Both the position numbers and the translations under genes were made by a program. DNA of 64,000 nucleotides, from the NCBI RefSeq assembly GCF_002127325.2, contig NC_035433.2, positions 144,057,472 through 144,121,471 on the forward strand, given 5' to 3'. Below the pieces are notes generated by a model. It saw only the letters and a list, made by a program, of their open reading frames with translations, did no database searches and was not told where the DNA came from. Below, one piece after another: positions 11,934 through 23,160 of this stretch (position 1 is its first letter; the number at the start of each line of letters is the position of its first letter). Source of the stretch: Helianthus annuus (Eukaryota; Streptophyta; Magnoliopsida; Asterales; Asteraceae).

Positions 11934-12611
11934 TGACGACCGGCCAACCGGTTACCCAACTTGACCCATCTTGAGCTCCTCTCATGTAGGCCCAACTGGT
12001 AAGGCCCAAATTGTGATACTTGTCTCTAAAGGGATTCTCCCATACTAAATGGGCGGGAAAAAGGTATTCAGAAAGAACAGGGAGCATTAATGATTTATAA
12101 GAATATGATCTCCGGCGGATACAGTACTTCCGAGCTGGCTTCATTAAATGAGGGCAACGATCTCGCCGTTGGGGCTCAGACACGTGTCTGAGTCCCCCAA
12201 AGATGGTCAGAAGCCGTTAGATCTCCTCGGTACCTTTCCATTGAGAAGATAAGCCAACCTGGCTATATAAGAAAGGTAAAGGGATCTATTTCTTTAATCC
12301 AAGGTATCTCACTTAATGCTTTACATGATCATTTATTCTGACCGTAATTCCCTCACATTAAATGCCCATATTTATAACTGATTCACACCACAAAGAACAT
12401 TCCGGCGATCACACTCGTCGGGAGAAGCTTCTCTCTTACTCTCTGGCAAGTTTACTTACTCTCACGCCGGAGCTTGGTCACGGATCCCCCCCCCCTCGGG
12501 GTCCCCTGTGACGAGGCTAACGGTTTTCTTTTTTGTAGAAAGCAAAGGTTGGAATATTACGACGTCAGCGAAGACCCTTTGAACGTCATCCAGGGATTTG
12601 GGGATTCGACA
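11934..12611 (+). mobile_element. Solo LTR, 678 bp
   Basis: Begins TGACGACCGG, ends GGGATTCGACA, and is flanked by the 5-bp duplication GTAGT (11929-11933 and 12612-12616). A TATA motif (CTATATAAGAAAGG) lies at about 12261. The block CACGCCGGAGCTTGGTCACGG and GTGACGAGGCTAACGG near the 3' end is shared with the solo LTR at 41597-42264. The style suggests a Ty3 Tat/Ogre-like family, but without internal sequence this is an inference. Confidence 0.85.
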
Positions 12612-12691
12612 GTAGTTATTGTTGTATTCATGTCACAATTCATGTAGACATGTCTAAACGTTTAATAACAACTTGTCTAAACACATACAAA

Positions 12692-12885
12692 CAGGGGCGA
12701 TGCTTTGAAGGGGCTGGGAGGGGCGTCCGACCCCCCGAACTTTTCGGCCAGTAGTGTTATATTTATATATGTAGTTTTCGTATAGAAATTTTTTGGTATA
12801 TATGTTTTCGACCCCCCGGTTCTATAGAAATTTTTTGGTATATACGTTTTCGACCCCTCGTAAAAAATTTCAAGTTTCGCCACTG
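12692..12885. mobile_element. hAT MITE, 194 bp
   Basis: Termini CAGGGGCGA and TCGCCACTG are flanked by an exact 8-bp duplication CATACAAA (12684-12691; 12886-12893). The interior contains two near-identical GAAATTTTTTGGTATATA-type units. Too short to code. Confidence 0.85.
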
Positions 12886-13076
12886 CATACAAATAGTATT
12901 TTATTGATGAATGTGATTCAGGGTCTTTAGCATTACATGTCGTAAAATCACTTATGTGAGTATGTTGTTAAACGTTTTTTTTTTTTTTTTTTTTTGTATA
13001 TGTATATAATTTGGGATTTTAGGTAACCTACGTTCATTATTAGTTAATTTGTTTATGTAATATTAAGAGTGTTGTA

Positions 13077-13448
13077 TCTACCATTTGTGGCCTAGTGGTA
13101 GAGAGGTTTGGGTTCTCCAATAGACACTCAAGTTTAATCTCCACTTGTGTTATTTTGGTGGATTAGTTAATGATAGATAGAGTCTAGCCTCCTTGTAGAG
13201 GTGTCAGACTTTATTTTGAGCCCACCTGGGTTTTCGTCCCACTTTGTGTTAAATCAGAGGGTTCTACTCTTGTAGTGGCACAACGACTGTCAAGTGGCAG
13301 CCGGCGGTATGATTTCTCGGGGGAACTCACAAGCCAAACTCTGAAGCCAGCGTGGGCCCAATTATGACATAGTCTGGCCAGAGTGGGGCAACGAGACTCT
13401 TCAATTTGAGCAGTACGGTAGCCTAATACAAGAAAGCCGCTAAAGAAA
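13077..13448 (+). mobile_element. SINE, 372 bp
   Basis: Flanked by an 18-bp direct repeat (13059-13076 and 13449-13466). The head has a pol III A-box-like GTGGCCTAGTGGTAGAG and a weakened B-box (CTCAAGTTTAATCTC). It is tRNA-derived in appearance but not a tRNA gene. Confidence 0.75.
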
Positions 13449-13654
13449 AATATTAAGAGTGTTGTAGTTCTTAATAGTTTACTTTCTCCAACTGGTACTC
13501 AGACTAGAATGTGTGAAAACATTAAATCCTACAGTAACTCATGTTCTGGATTATGTAATTTTTATGTTGACAAGCTAACATGTGTTACCATAAATTACCT
13601 TTAATTTAATATGACAAAACTTGACTTTTAGTGTTATTTTATTACAAACACATC

Positions 13655-13959
13655 AATGACCTCTAGCTCAAGTGGTAGGAGGACTTGCGTTCTTCTTTGA
13701 AGACTCAAGTTCAATTCTCATCTGGTGCAAAAAAAGAGTGAGGCATTGGTGGGCAGTGATAGGAGACACAGGGAAACCTGGGTTCGATCCTTGAGCCAAA
13801 CGGGTTTTACCGGTAATTTTACCGTCGTGCCTACGGGCGGGTGTGTTACCGGGTTTTCCCCGGAATTGGTGGTGGGCGACTCGGGTTACTCTCGAAGTAC
13901 TCCGTTTGTCCAGTGGGTGCCCCGAGAATGCTCGGGATTGATTTGTTGGCCGTTAAAAA
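13655..13959 (+). mobile_element. SINE, about 305 bp, possibly dimeric
   Basis: Flanked by AAACACATC (13646-13654 and 13960-13968). A first monomer has AGCTCAAGTGGTAGGAGG and GTTCAATTC; a second B-box GGTTCGATCC follows at about 13782. It ends in an A-run. The first monomer recurs alone at 18890-19010. Confidence 0.75.
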
Positions 13960-14219
13960 AAACACATCTATGTGCTTTTTTTAATTTTATATATAGCTAA
14001 AAGTCATTAATTCTATAATTCAATAATTCGTGTTCACCATCATAAACAAATTATATTATTTTTATTTTATTTTTCCAAAATTCTATAATCAAGTATGTAT
14101 GACAAAACTTGTGTATACTTGTGTATACTTACATAGTCTCATTCTAGAGAGATAGAGATAGAGATTAGATAGTTGGTGTATCTCCAAACCAAATGGGATA
14201 ATCAAATGAGGGGATAGAC

Positions 14220-15160
14220 TAGTGGTGCACAAAAAACCCGAACCCGGACCCGGACCCGAAAAAAAACCTGGAACCGGGTATTATAAAACCCGGGTTTTTT
14301 ATACCCGAACCCGACCCTACCCGTAGGGTAGGGACCGGGTATGCATATTTGATCTAAAACCCGAACCCGGAACCGGTTTTTTTTATACCCGGTTTATACC
14401 CGAAACCCGGTTTTATAAATACCAGAAACCGGAACCGGTTTATACCCGAAACCCGGTTTATACCCGAAACCCGGTTTAAAAAAACCCGATTTTGATGTAA
14501 TCTTGTTTAATTATGTATGCGTTAAGACTTCTAGTTCTTATGATCTTACAAAATTATGTATGCACTTTGATGTAACGAATCTTGTTTAAGTATTAGGTTT
14601 CTAGTTCTTATGATAAACAAAATTATGTAATCCACATATTTCTTTTCAAAGCCCAAAAGAACTAAACCAAAACCCCACTAAATCTCGTGACAATACATGG
14701 CTGGTCCTGGTTGTTCTCATTTGATTTTTTTCGGCTCAACATGCAATTGCTTGAGCCACCTGCATCACTCGTCTAGCCTTCTCCAGCCACCTGCATCACT
14801 CGTCTAGCCTTCTCCAGCCACAACCGCACTACCCGATGCGGTTTTTTCCCAACCCAATGCGGGTTTTTTAATACCCGGTGCGGGTTTTTTCCCAACCCGA
14901 TGCATACCCGAACCCTACCCGATGAATACCCGAACCGGACCCGAACCCGGAAATAGGGTATTATAATACCCGGGTTTTATAAAACCCGACCCGAACCCTA
15001 CCCGAACCCGGGTATATAGGGTATACATTTTTTGTAGAAAACCCGGACCCGGACCCGACCCGGTTTAAAAAAAAAAACCCGATTTTTTAAAACCCGATCC
15101 TACCCGAACCCGATCCTACCCGAAACCCGGTTTTAAAAAAAACCGATTTGTGCACCACTA
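14220..15160. mobile_element. CCCGAACCCGG-word hAT-like element, 941 bp
   Basis: Termini TAGTGGTGCACAAA and TTTGTGCACCACTA are exact inverses, flanked by an exact 8-bp duplication GGATAGAC (14212-14219; 15161-15168). Several hundred bases at each end reiterate ACCCG/CGGGT in many spacings. The middle (about 14480-14830) is ordinary sequence with a 31-bp tandem duplication (14757-14787 and 14788-14818). No transposase. Confidence 0.85.
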
Positions 15161-15168
15161 GGATAGAC

Positions 15169-15665
15169 CTCTCTATTTATAGATAAAGGAATTCCTAACG
15201 CTAATGGGCTTGGTTTTAATGGGCCGGGGTGGCCCACTAAGCTTATTTTCTTATTTTGGCTGTTAAGCTCGAAGTTTCAATATCTAGCTTCCTAGATACG
15301 CAGGTTAGTTACTTCATCATCTATTTTAGTCTGAACTGCACCATTTCAAAATGAGCAAATAATATTGCACAAATTATAAGTCATCTTTGTCTACATCAGT
15401 ACATTGTCTGATATGAAATAATGTTTTTGTGTTGCCAATGTTGCATTTTAATTTAACTAAAGGGCCAATGTAATGAATTTGGTAATTATACTACGGGGTG
15501 TTTAAAAATCCTTGAAACTCACTGAACCATCTAAAGCGAAGACAGTCGGCCGGTTTGACATCCAAAAGGTTCGGTTCACAGTTTGCCGGTCTATGATTCG
15601 ATCAGGTTTTATTTGGATTCACTATTTTAGGTACAAACAGTTTAGTTACACACATAACATACCAC
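15169..15665. other. Intergenic stretch downstream of NPF copy B
   Basis: No gene or bounded element seen. A CCGGTTTGACATCCAAAAGG segment resembles degenerate repeat. Confidence 0.4.
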
Positions 15666-16569
15666 CTAGAAACTATTAGAACTAATGAGCTCCTTGTTTT
15701 CATCATGTTGATACTTATACATCCATGAGCACACCAAAAAATACCCAAAGTTGACCAACCCAGCAATAGTCAACACCCAATATACATTATCCATCCTCCC
15801 ATCATTTATACCATCAGGCAACCACCTTGTTGTTTTCCTGATCAAATCAACCGTCGCGGTCCCTAAATAAAACGCAATCCCGATAATCACTGCCACCATC
15901 GCTGCCGCTGTGCTCTTAATCGACTTTGGAAACTCTTGGTAATAAAACATCACTTGACCCGGGAACATAAACGCCTCTCCAACTCCCACAACTAATAGTT
16001 GTGGCACCATCCAAAACACCGACATTGGCACGATAGAGTTGCCGGTTAGGTTGTGGGTTCTAGCTGCCGCGAGCCGTTTTGACTCGACTAGTGCAGAGAG
16101 GGCCATGCTTGCAATAGTGAGAACGTGACCGATCCCTATTCGTCTTAGAAGTGTGGGTGAGGTGCGGGTTAGTTTATGGAATGTTGGAATAAGGAAACGG
16201 TCGATCGAGGCTAGAGAAAGACAAGTTGAGATCGTAACGAAGATCATTGTGGTCCCGGCAGGGATTTGGTACCGTGGTCCGAGATGGCGGTCCATGGCTA
16301 GAGCTTGGAGAACAACTAGGCTCATTTGGGTGGCTATTGGGGTGTGCAAGAGGATACTAGTTGACCAAATTGGGGAGATTCTGATTAGAGTTTTGAGATC
16401 TTCCACTTGTTGCAATGTGCATAGGTTCCATGGCTTCTTGATGGAGCCGTCTGGGTTCGTGTCGCCTTGGGTCACTAGGGCTGCATGGTTCAGGAACCTG
16501 TACCATACATACATAATGAGTGATGTCCTCTTAACTATCTTTATCAATTTCTGTTTCTAATAATCACAC

Positions 16570-16765
16570 ATCGTAAATTTTTATTCTCACATGGTTTATA
16601 CGGGCCGTATAATGTTATACGACCCTTATACATCTAGGGATGTGAAAATAAGAAAATAGGGGTTTCTTATTCTCACATGATATATACGAGCTGTATAACG
16701 TTATATAACCCTTATACATTTAGGGATGTGAAAATAAGAAAATAGATGTGTGAAAATAAAAGAAC
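16570..16765. repeat. Duplicated foldback unit in NPF B intron 2
   Basis: Two about 97-bp units each run from TTATTCTCACATG to GGGATGTGAAAATAAGAAAATA, so each has inverted ends and the pair is a head-to-tail duplication. Confidence 0.6.
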
Positions 16766-16832
16766 CCATATAATATAGTTTTCGGTTATATATATTATCC
16801 ACATTTACCTACTATTTTCTTTGATATTGTGA

Positions 16833-17051
16833 ACCATTGGGTGTCAGCCCAGTGGCCACTGACCCCCACTTTAATCCGGCTCGAGAACCCTGTGCGGTCA
16901 CGGGTTCGAAACCTGGTAACCCCACGCTCTTCAGTTCCACTCGAGTTGGTAGGGGTTTCTCCGCCAGACAGCATTGTCGGGTCGTTAGTTTGAGAAGTAG
17001 GATCACTTCCACGATCAGGGATACCGTGCATCTACCTTTTTTTTTTCTTTC
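16833..17051 (+). mobile_element. SINE, 219 bp, in NPF B intron 2
   Basis: Flanked by ATATTGTGA (16824-16832; 17052-17060). It has an A-box-like AGCCCAGTGGCCACTG and a perfect B-box GGTTCGAAACC. It ends in a T-rich tail. It lies antisense to the host gene. Confidence 0.85.
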
Positions 17052-18889
17052 ATATTGTGATATATATTTTAACAATTGGAAAATTGGTTGGTGAGTTTTA
17101 TTTCTTTATTATCAATACAATATTTATTTTGATCATTTTATATTGGTGCAGAAAATATGTATTGACATCATTCAGTCATGTCTGTCCATGATAACAAATC
17201 ATTGCCTCCAATTATTTCGAAAAATAGCATAATAATTTTTTAAATAATGCTCAAAGATGAAATTCTCACATAAAATAAACCTCTTAAGATATCAAAAAAA
17301 TGGTATAATAGTTTATAAATAATAATTCGTATGTTCTAAACTTTATATTTGTTACACCTAACATGTTTACAACGCATATATTATCCCTCAATTTACACTG
17401 TTAGATCATATATTATTTATTGTAGTAAAAATATAGCTTTTGTATTTTAACTTTATGATCTTATCCTCTCTCTCAAAAAAACATTATGTATTGGCCAGTG
17501 ATAAACTATTATTACCATCATGCATATGCTATTTTGTCTATAATCAAGTATGTATGACAAAACTTGTGTATACTTACTTGAAGTTATTTGTTGTTGTATC
17601 CATCAACTTTGTTCCTCCAGATTGTGGTTCTTGGCAATAATCTTCAATCTTTAGTGACAATAAAGCTTTTCTTTTTCGAAAAGCCGCCACCAAAACATAA
17701 GCTAGTTGGGTAAACGGGCTGCCTTGTGGCTTTAACAATAGATAATATCGACTGCCCAAAACAAAAGCGGCTAACCCAACTAAGTTAGCCGCACCACTTA
17801 GTCCAAACCCTAAACCCCAACTCACGTTGTCTTGGATATAAACAATTCCCACCATGCTAACAAACGTCGCGGCATACATAGCAAAGAAATGCCAGTTAAA
17901 GAAAGCTCGTTGGTGCTTCGGGTTTGTGAATTGATCTGCACCCATCGCGGCTAACGTGAACCTTGTACCCGCCACACCCATGGTTGAAAGAGCCAGGCTC
18001 GCGTACAAGATTCCAATTTGGGCTTTTGACGGGCCTATACAAGAACTCTAGCCGTTTTCACATGGTTTGGGCTTTAATACATCTAGCGTTGATGTTAAGG
18101 TTAATACTACTATTCCCACCATGGACACAAGTGATGAAACCGAAATGACTATGAACGAGCCAAGATATGAGTCGGCTAATATGGCACCAATAATCGGAAG
18201 CAAGGCCATACAACCATTGAGAATGTTTGCAATCTGAGCAGCATCAATGCTTTCGATGTTAAACTCGTTTATTAGATACACAATAATATTATTACTCCAT
18301 CCTCCGGCCGCTAGTGTTAACCCCGCCATGGTTCCTACAAATTAAACAAGTGGATTCCCATGGGTTCAATTCTTGGTGTTCAAAAACCAAACAAAAAATT
18401 ATGAAAAAATACTTGAATTTACTATGAAGAAATAATACCTATGAGGAAAGGAAAGGTGACCCAACCACCTTTTTTGGGTGCACTAGATGATTGTGGTTCT
18501 GCATCCATGGCTACAATATGTTGAGCCTAGCTTCTATTGATTTAAGAAATTAGACAGTGTGTGTGTGTGACAAATGAGTGTCTATTTTGGTGTAAATATA
18601 TATATGAAATGTGAGAATGGTCAAATGTAGGGCCATATATGAATGATTAAGAGGTTGTTCAGTTGTTATCTACTCAACTTGATTCTTTTAAAATATGAAT
18701 ATGTCATGATATTAGTATTTTAAGTCTTTACACAACTTGATTATTTTAAAATATGAATCTGTCATGATATTAATATTTTAAATCTTTAGGATTGAAATGA
18801 TAGAGCTGTATATATAGAAAATGACTAAACGAGACCTTAACCTTTGTTATAAAATATTTAAAAAGGGTAGTTCAAGGCCCGACAATGGT

Positions 18890-19010
18890 AAAATTTGTCT
18901 AGTTAGATCAAGTGGTGGAATACTTGCATTTCTCTTGAGAGATGCAGGTTTAACTTCCACTTGATGCAGAATGAGGCACTGGTGAGCAATGACTTGTCGT
19001 TGACTTGTAA
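18890..19010 (+). mobile_element. SINE fragment
   Basis: GATCAAGTGGTGGAATACTTGC ... CCACTTGATGCAGAATGAGG matches the first monomer of the SINE at 13655-13959; the second monomer is missing. Confidence 0.55.
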
Positions 19011-19057
19011 AAAAGTTCTTTTTAAAGTTTCCAAAATCAACTATTGGAGTGTTTTTA

Positions 19058-19824
19058 GACCGACTGTACTGGGGCGTTTTTGCCCCCAAATACCGGCCGG
19101 AAACCGCCTCCCCTCCGCTACGGTGGGCGTGTTTGGCCTATTTGTTTGCTGTGGCGTGTTTTAAAAAACGTTAAAGGGGGGTTTGACTGGCTAATCGGAT
19201 GAGGTCATGTGGGTTTAGAGAGACAGATGGAATGTGAGGTTTGAGTTTGCCGGATTTTTGGAGAAGTTTAGCCGGAGAAGTTGCAACTCAGCCGGATTTT
19301 TTGGAGAAGAAGAAACTTCAATTTTTTGGGTCAAAACCATTGGTCCCACCTCTCTACATCACCCCTCACCTATTTACACGTTTTCCATTCTCTTTTACCT
19401 TTTACCACAAATAATCACTTCTTTTTATTTAAGTTAATTACACGTTTTCCATTCTCTTTTACCTTTTTCCACAAATAATCACTTCTTTTTATTTAAGTTA
19501 ATTACATAAATATCTACTCTTAAGGTCTAAAGAGAAAACTTTGGATGTGAGATTCAATTTGTGTACATCACTTCTTTTTTACTTTTTTTATAAAAATAGA
19601 AGGACTTGTTATTTAATTTACTTCAATTTAATGAAGTATTTTAAGTTTTTAATTTAAAAAAAATTAAATAATTGTGTAATGATTGGATGAGCGTTATTGG
19701 GCATTATTCCCACTACGGCATTTTTGCAATAACGCCCAATAATGCCCTCATGCTGACTGGACTGTCACATGCCAGAAAACGCCCCATGGTGGGGGCATTA
19801 TTGAGCTAACCACTACACATGGTC
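19058..19824. mobile_element. Harbinger-type element, 767 bp
   Basis: Right end CCACTACACATGGTC is followed by TTA (19825-19827). A diverged left end GACCGACTGTACTGG is preceded by TTA (19055-19057). The interior carries the GGGGCATTATT/AATAACGCCC words typical of this family and a 63-bp tandem duplication (about 19376-19502). No transposase seen. Confidence 0.6.
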
Positions 19825-19858
19825 TTAGTTAGGGTGGAAGGTATAGTTAAACACCTTA

Positions 19859-20195
19859 GACCATGTGTAGTGGGGCATTATGGGGCATTATAGGGCAAAA
19901 AAACGCCCCCTTCACCATTACATAGGGCATTATAGGGCATTATAGGGGAAAAAAAGGGTTTGGCGTTTTAATGAAAACGCCTAATATCAATTGTGGAAGG
20001 TTTGAATGGGTTTGACTAGCCAATGAGAAAATACTATGTTTTTTTTTTTTTTTTGTTTAATGATTGGTAGGGGCATTATAGGGCATTATGCCCACTACAC
20101 CACTTTTGCTATAATGCCCAAGTGTGACTAGGATGCCACATGTCAGATAATGCCCCATGGTAGGGGCATTATAAATTGTTACCACTAACATGGTC
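19859..20195. mobile_element. Harbinger-type MITE, 337 bp
   Basis: Termini GACCATGTGTAGTGG and CCACTAACATGGTC are flanked by TTA (19856-19858; 20196-20198). Subterminal GGGGCATTATAGGGCATTAT words repeat at both ends. It shares its right TTA with the next element. Confidence 0.8.
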
Positions 20196-20198
20196 TTA

Positions 20199-22152
20199 GG
20201 GTGTTTGAGTGAAATCCTAGCCAATAATATTATGCTATGTCAACTCCCCATTTCACTCCCCATTTTGCACTCAATTAGAGGGTATAGTCAAACACCCTAG
20301 GGTGTTTGAGTTATATATTTTTTATTTAAAAATTATAAACTATTCCATAAATAATTAAAACATTTTTTAAACTAAATAAAAAAACAGATTACATTTAAAA
20401 TTAAAAAAAAACACATTACATTTAAAATTAAAAAAAAAACACATTACATTTAAAATTAAAAAATTAAACCATAAAATAAACTAATATTTAGAAATTGCAT
20501 GGCCAATTATATTTTTTTGCGATATCTCGTTTCCTCGCGAGAATAAATGGCAACATCTCGGGTGGAGCATGGTCGTGTGACTCAGTAAATGTCTTCAAAT
20601 CCCGATCATACATGAGTTGTTTCACCGCCTCGCGTTGTTCCGCCACTAACGCTAGGGTGTCTTCCTCGCGTTTCTTTCGTATATTCGTCAACTCTATCGC
20701 CCGTTCTTTTTCTTGTTCTTTCAAAAGAGTGTATTGGGCGAGCTTCTCGGTGAGGGCCTCTTGGCTATCGTTTGATGATGATGCGGGCCTCTTGTCTTTC
20801 CTTTTTTGTCTTGTTGGTGACGGATCTACGTTTATGTCCGGTATATCGATCGGTGACTCAGTTCCCGATGTACCCGCAACGGGCGACTTTCTTTTTTGTC
20901 CCGAACTTTCACTATCTTCACCCAACAATGGTACCGTTGCCCATTTGTCATGTTTACGAACGACCTCCCATGCCTCAATATGTTGAAAACCACTTTGATA
21001 TTTTTTTTTGAAATCACTTAAAGCCCTATTCATGATGTCGAGGTCGCTAACACCACTACCACGAATACGATCCTACATAGATAACAAATATAAAGTAAAA
21101 AAAAATTAAACATAAACAATTTAATGGAAGTTATTTTTTAAATGTTATGGAATATTACCGCTTGTTGCCAAAGACCGTTGAAGTGATTTATCTTACTCAA
21201 CATAGGGATCCATTTTGAACGTACTTGATGAACTGTTCGAGTACTTCCGCAGACCATTTCGTTGTAACGGACGAGAATTTTTTCCAAAAACTATCCCCTT
21301 TTTGTGCATTTTCTTTTTTCTTGTTTAAGGAACAATGAACCCATGCCTTGGCTAAGGCTTCTTCATGTGTTTTCGCCCAAGTTTGACGCTCCGCCTTGAC
21401 TCCCTTTTGTTTCGGGTCACTTGCTTCACCAATATCATCGTCTTCATCCACATATTCTTCTTCGTCCTCGCCACTATCTACATCCAAATGTTGTGTTTCG
21501 GGGACCACCTCTACATCATCGTAGATAGGAAGTGGGCGCTCGACATTCTCTCTTGGTGATTGAATTGGCGGGGTCCTAAATCCAAATGGATCGAACTCGT
21601 TTGTGAAGCTTGGGTGTGAAAATATTTGTGGTGGAAAAGTAGGTTGGGTGAAAAAAGATGGTTGAGTTTGAGGGTAATAAAATTGAGGTTGAGTGGTTGG
21701 TGAATATCCGTAGGAGGTTTGAACCGATGCACTTGGACCTCTACAATCACCTTGTCTCGTTTGCAAAACCTTTTTTTCTTGAATCCGATCCTCGGCTAGC
21801 GGAACCTTTTTTCTTGGGTTCACCTTTGTTTTGCTTATCCATGGTGTTTGTGGGTCTAGAAAGAGAATTTTTTTGTAAGAATTGTGTGTTAAAAAGGATT
21901 GAAAATTTGAGTTTATATAAAAATTGGGTGTCCAACGGTAAAAAAAACGTTCAAAAAAATTAACGGTCAAAATATTAAATGTCGAACGGTAAAAAAAATA
22001 CTCATCAATCAACATCAATCACATCGGTGTATAGTCACCGATTTTTTGAGACTCTCTCTCATGCTCACCGAATGCGTTTGAAGGGAGGGTATAGTCACCG
22101 ATTCGGTGACTTAAGTCACCGCACAACTCCCCGAAGATTATACCCTCCACCC
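20199..22152 (-). mobile_element. Harbinger-type element carrying ORF1
   Basis: TTA lies on both sides (20196-20198; 22153-22155). The termini GGGTGTTTGAG and CTCCACCC agree only for the outer GGGTG, so the borders are tentative. The left 100 bp is itself bounded by GGGTGTTTGA/TCAAACACCC and may be a separate nested MITE. The interior encodes the ORF1-like protein below. No DDE transposase frame is present. Confidence 0.5.
20488..21842 (-). pseudogene. Harbinger ORF1-like (trihelix / NAM-associated C-terminal domain) protein, frameshifted
   Basis: Second protein of PIF/Harbinger elements, thought to bind DNA and help the transposase. Two exons fit: 21159-21842 and 20488-21072 with an 86-bp GT-AG intron. 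The N-terminus is basic (KGEPKKKGSASRGS), followed by a Pro/Gln/Phe-rich stretch, an acidic DEEEYVDEDDD run and a trihelix-like segment (THEEALAKAWV ... FWKKF). Exon 2 contains the NAM-associated signature GFQHIEAWEVVRKHDKW and a charged coiled coil (EKERAIELTNIRKKREED). The start frame hits a stop at about 21747 and the rest is in the neighbouring frame, so one frameshift exists. Many plant genomes annotate such proteins as glutathione S-transferase T3-like, wrongly in my view. Confidence 0.7.
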
Positions 22153-22154
22153 TT

Positions 22155-22330
22155 ATATTTAAAGTTTCTGAAATCAACTACTCAACTGTTTTTTCATTAT
22201 ATACAAAATAATAAGTTATTTTTAGTATCGGTCTGGTTGACTTGTAAGCAATTTCTTTTTAAAGTTCCTGAAATCAACTACTGAACTGTTTTTTTTTATT
22301 ATATAAAAAATAACAGAAGATTCTTTTTCA
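22155..22330 (+). repeat. Dispersed repeat, two tandem units
   Basis: AAAGTT(T/C)CTGAAATCAACTACT occurs at about 22161 and 22261. Relatives lie at 19005-19050 and 36656-36770, so this is a dispersed family into which Harbinger elements inserted. Confidence 0.55.
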
Positions 22331-22462
22331 AATGGGTTGCTTTATGCGAATTATAACTCCCATACCCAATGAGTGGGAAGGGTAATCATTATATAAACAA
22401 TAAGTTGCAATAAGCTACAAAACAATATATAAAATACACAAAGGGTACAAGAGAAATATAAT

Positions 22463-23160
22463 TAGACAAAGTTTGCTTTAGCATCCCCTTTCAAGCGAAA
22501 CGATGGTGGTATGAGACGAATCAAGGAGCGAAAAATCTTGAACTGAGACCGTGAGAGACTTTTGGTAAAAACATCAGCCACCTGGAGCTTAGTTGAAATG
22601 AACTTAGTATAGAGTTGCCCGGATGCAACTAATTACATAATCAAGATCATTATGCTTAGCCCGTTTGTGAGCGACCAGATTTTGTGTGAGAAACAGAGCA
22701 CTTTGATTGTCACAAAGCAAAGTCGGTCCATCAGGAGGCAGGGCATGTAACTCACGTAGTAAATGAATAATCTAAATGAATTCAGAAGTAGTATTAGCCA
22801 TAGCTTGATATTCAGATTTACAACTCGAACACAATACTGTGGGTTACTTCTTGCCTTCTTAGCACTCCATGAGAGAAGATTCCAACCCAAAATTATAGAG
22901 TAACCAAAAGTAGAGCAATGGGATCAAGGCACCAATCGCAATTAGCATCGGAATAACCCATAATAGAATTGCGAGTGAGTTTGGAAAACGTGAGCCCAAA
23001 AACCAAAGTGCCTTAATGTACCGAAGAATCCGTTTGACACTCTGAAAGTGATAGGTAGCAGCAATGTGAAGGAACTGACTCATTTGATTTACAACATAAG
23101 ATATGCCGGGTCTAGTAATGGTCAAATACTGAAGAGCATTGACAAGGGATCATCGTTTAT
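22463..23160 (-). pseudogene. Copia RNase H-region fragment
   Basis: Minus-strand remains of the reverse transcriptase/RNase H end of a Ty1-copia polyprotein: TRPGISYVVNQMSQF, SVKRILRYIK, NLLSWSAKK, and in another frame the CDN, VADVFTK and final KGDAKANFV segments. Several frameshifts separate them. LTR-like sequence follows at 22330-22460. Confidence 0.75.

Larger units (their letters stand above)
15666..18508 (-). pseudogene. NPF2-like transporter, copy B, with one nonsense codon
   Basis: Same three-exon structure as copies A and C: 18439-18508, 17578-18334 and 15666-16497 (553 codons with stop; all splice sites GT-AG). Codon 119 is TAG at 18048-18050, where copy C has CAG (Gln) in the block CENGQSP. 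Everything else stays open, including [21 protein letters not shown] and GVGEAF. The truncation falls after the first helices, so no carrier would be made unless read through. The first half of exon 2 is C-like and the second half A-like (see findings). Intron 2 (16498-17577) holds a SINE and a repeated foldback. A recent loss, or a segregating stop allele, fits the single lesion; a sequencing error cannot be excluded. Confidence 0.88.

Noticed and set aside
16833..17051. tRNA gene suggested by a perfect B-box
   Set aside because: No cloverleaf or acceptor stem; a flanking duplication and tail show a SINE. The same reasoning applies at 13077, 13655 and 48223.
20488..21842. Host glutathione S-transferase
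   Set aside because: Databases often carry that name for this family, but the residues are trihelix/NAM-associated and the gene lies between TTA-flanked Harbinger termini.
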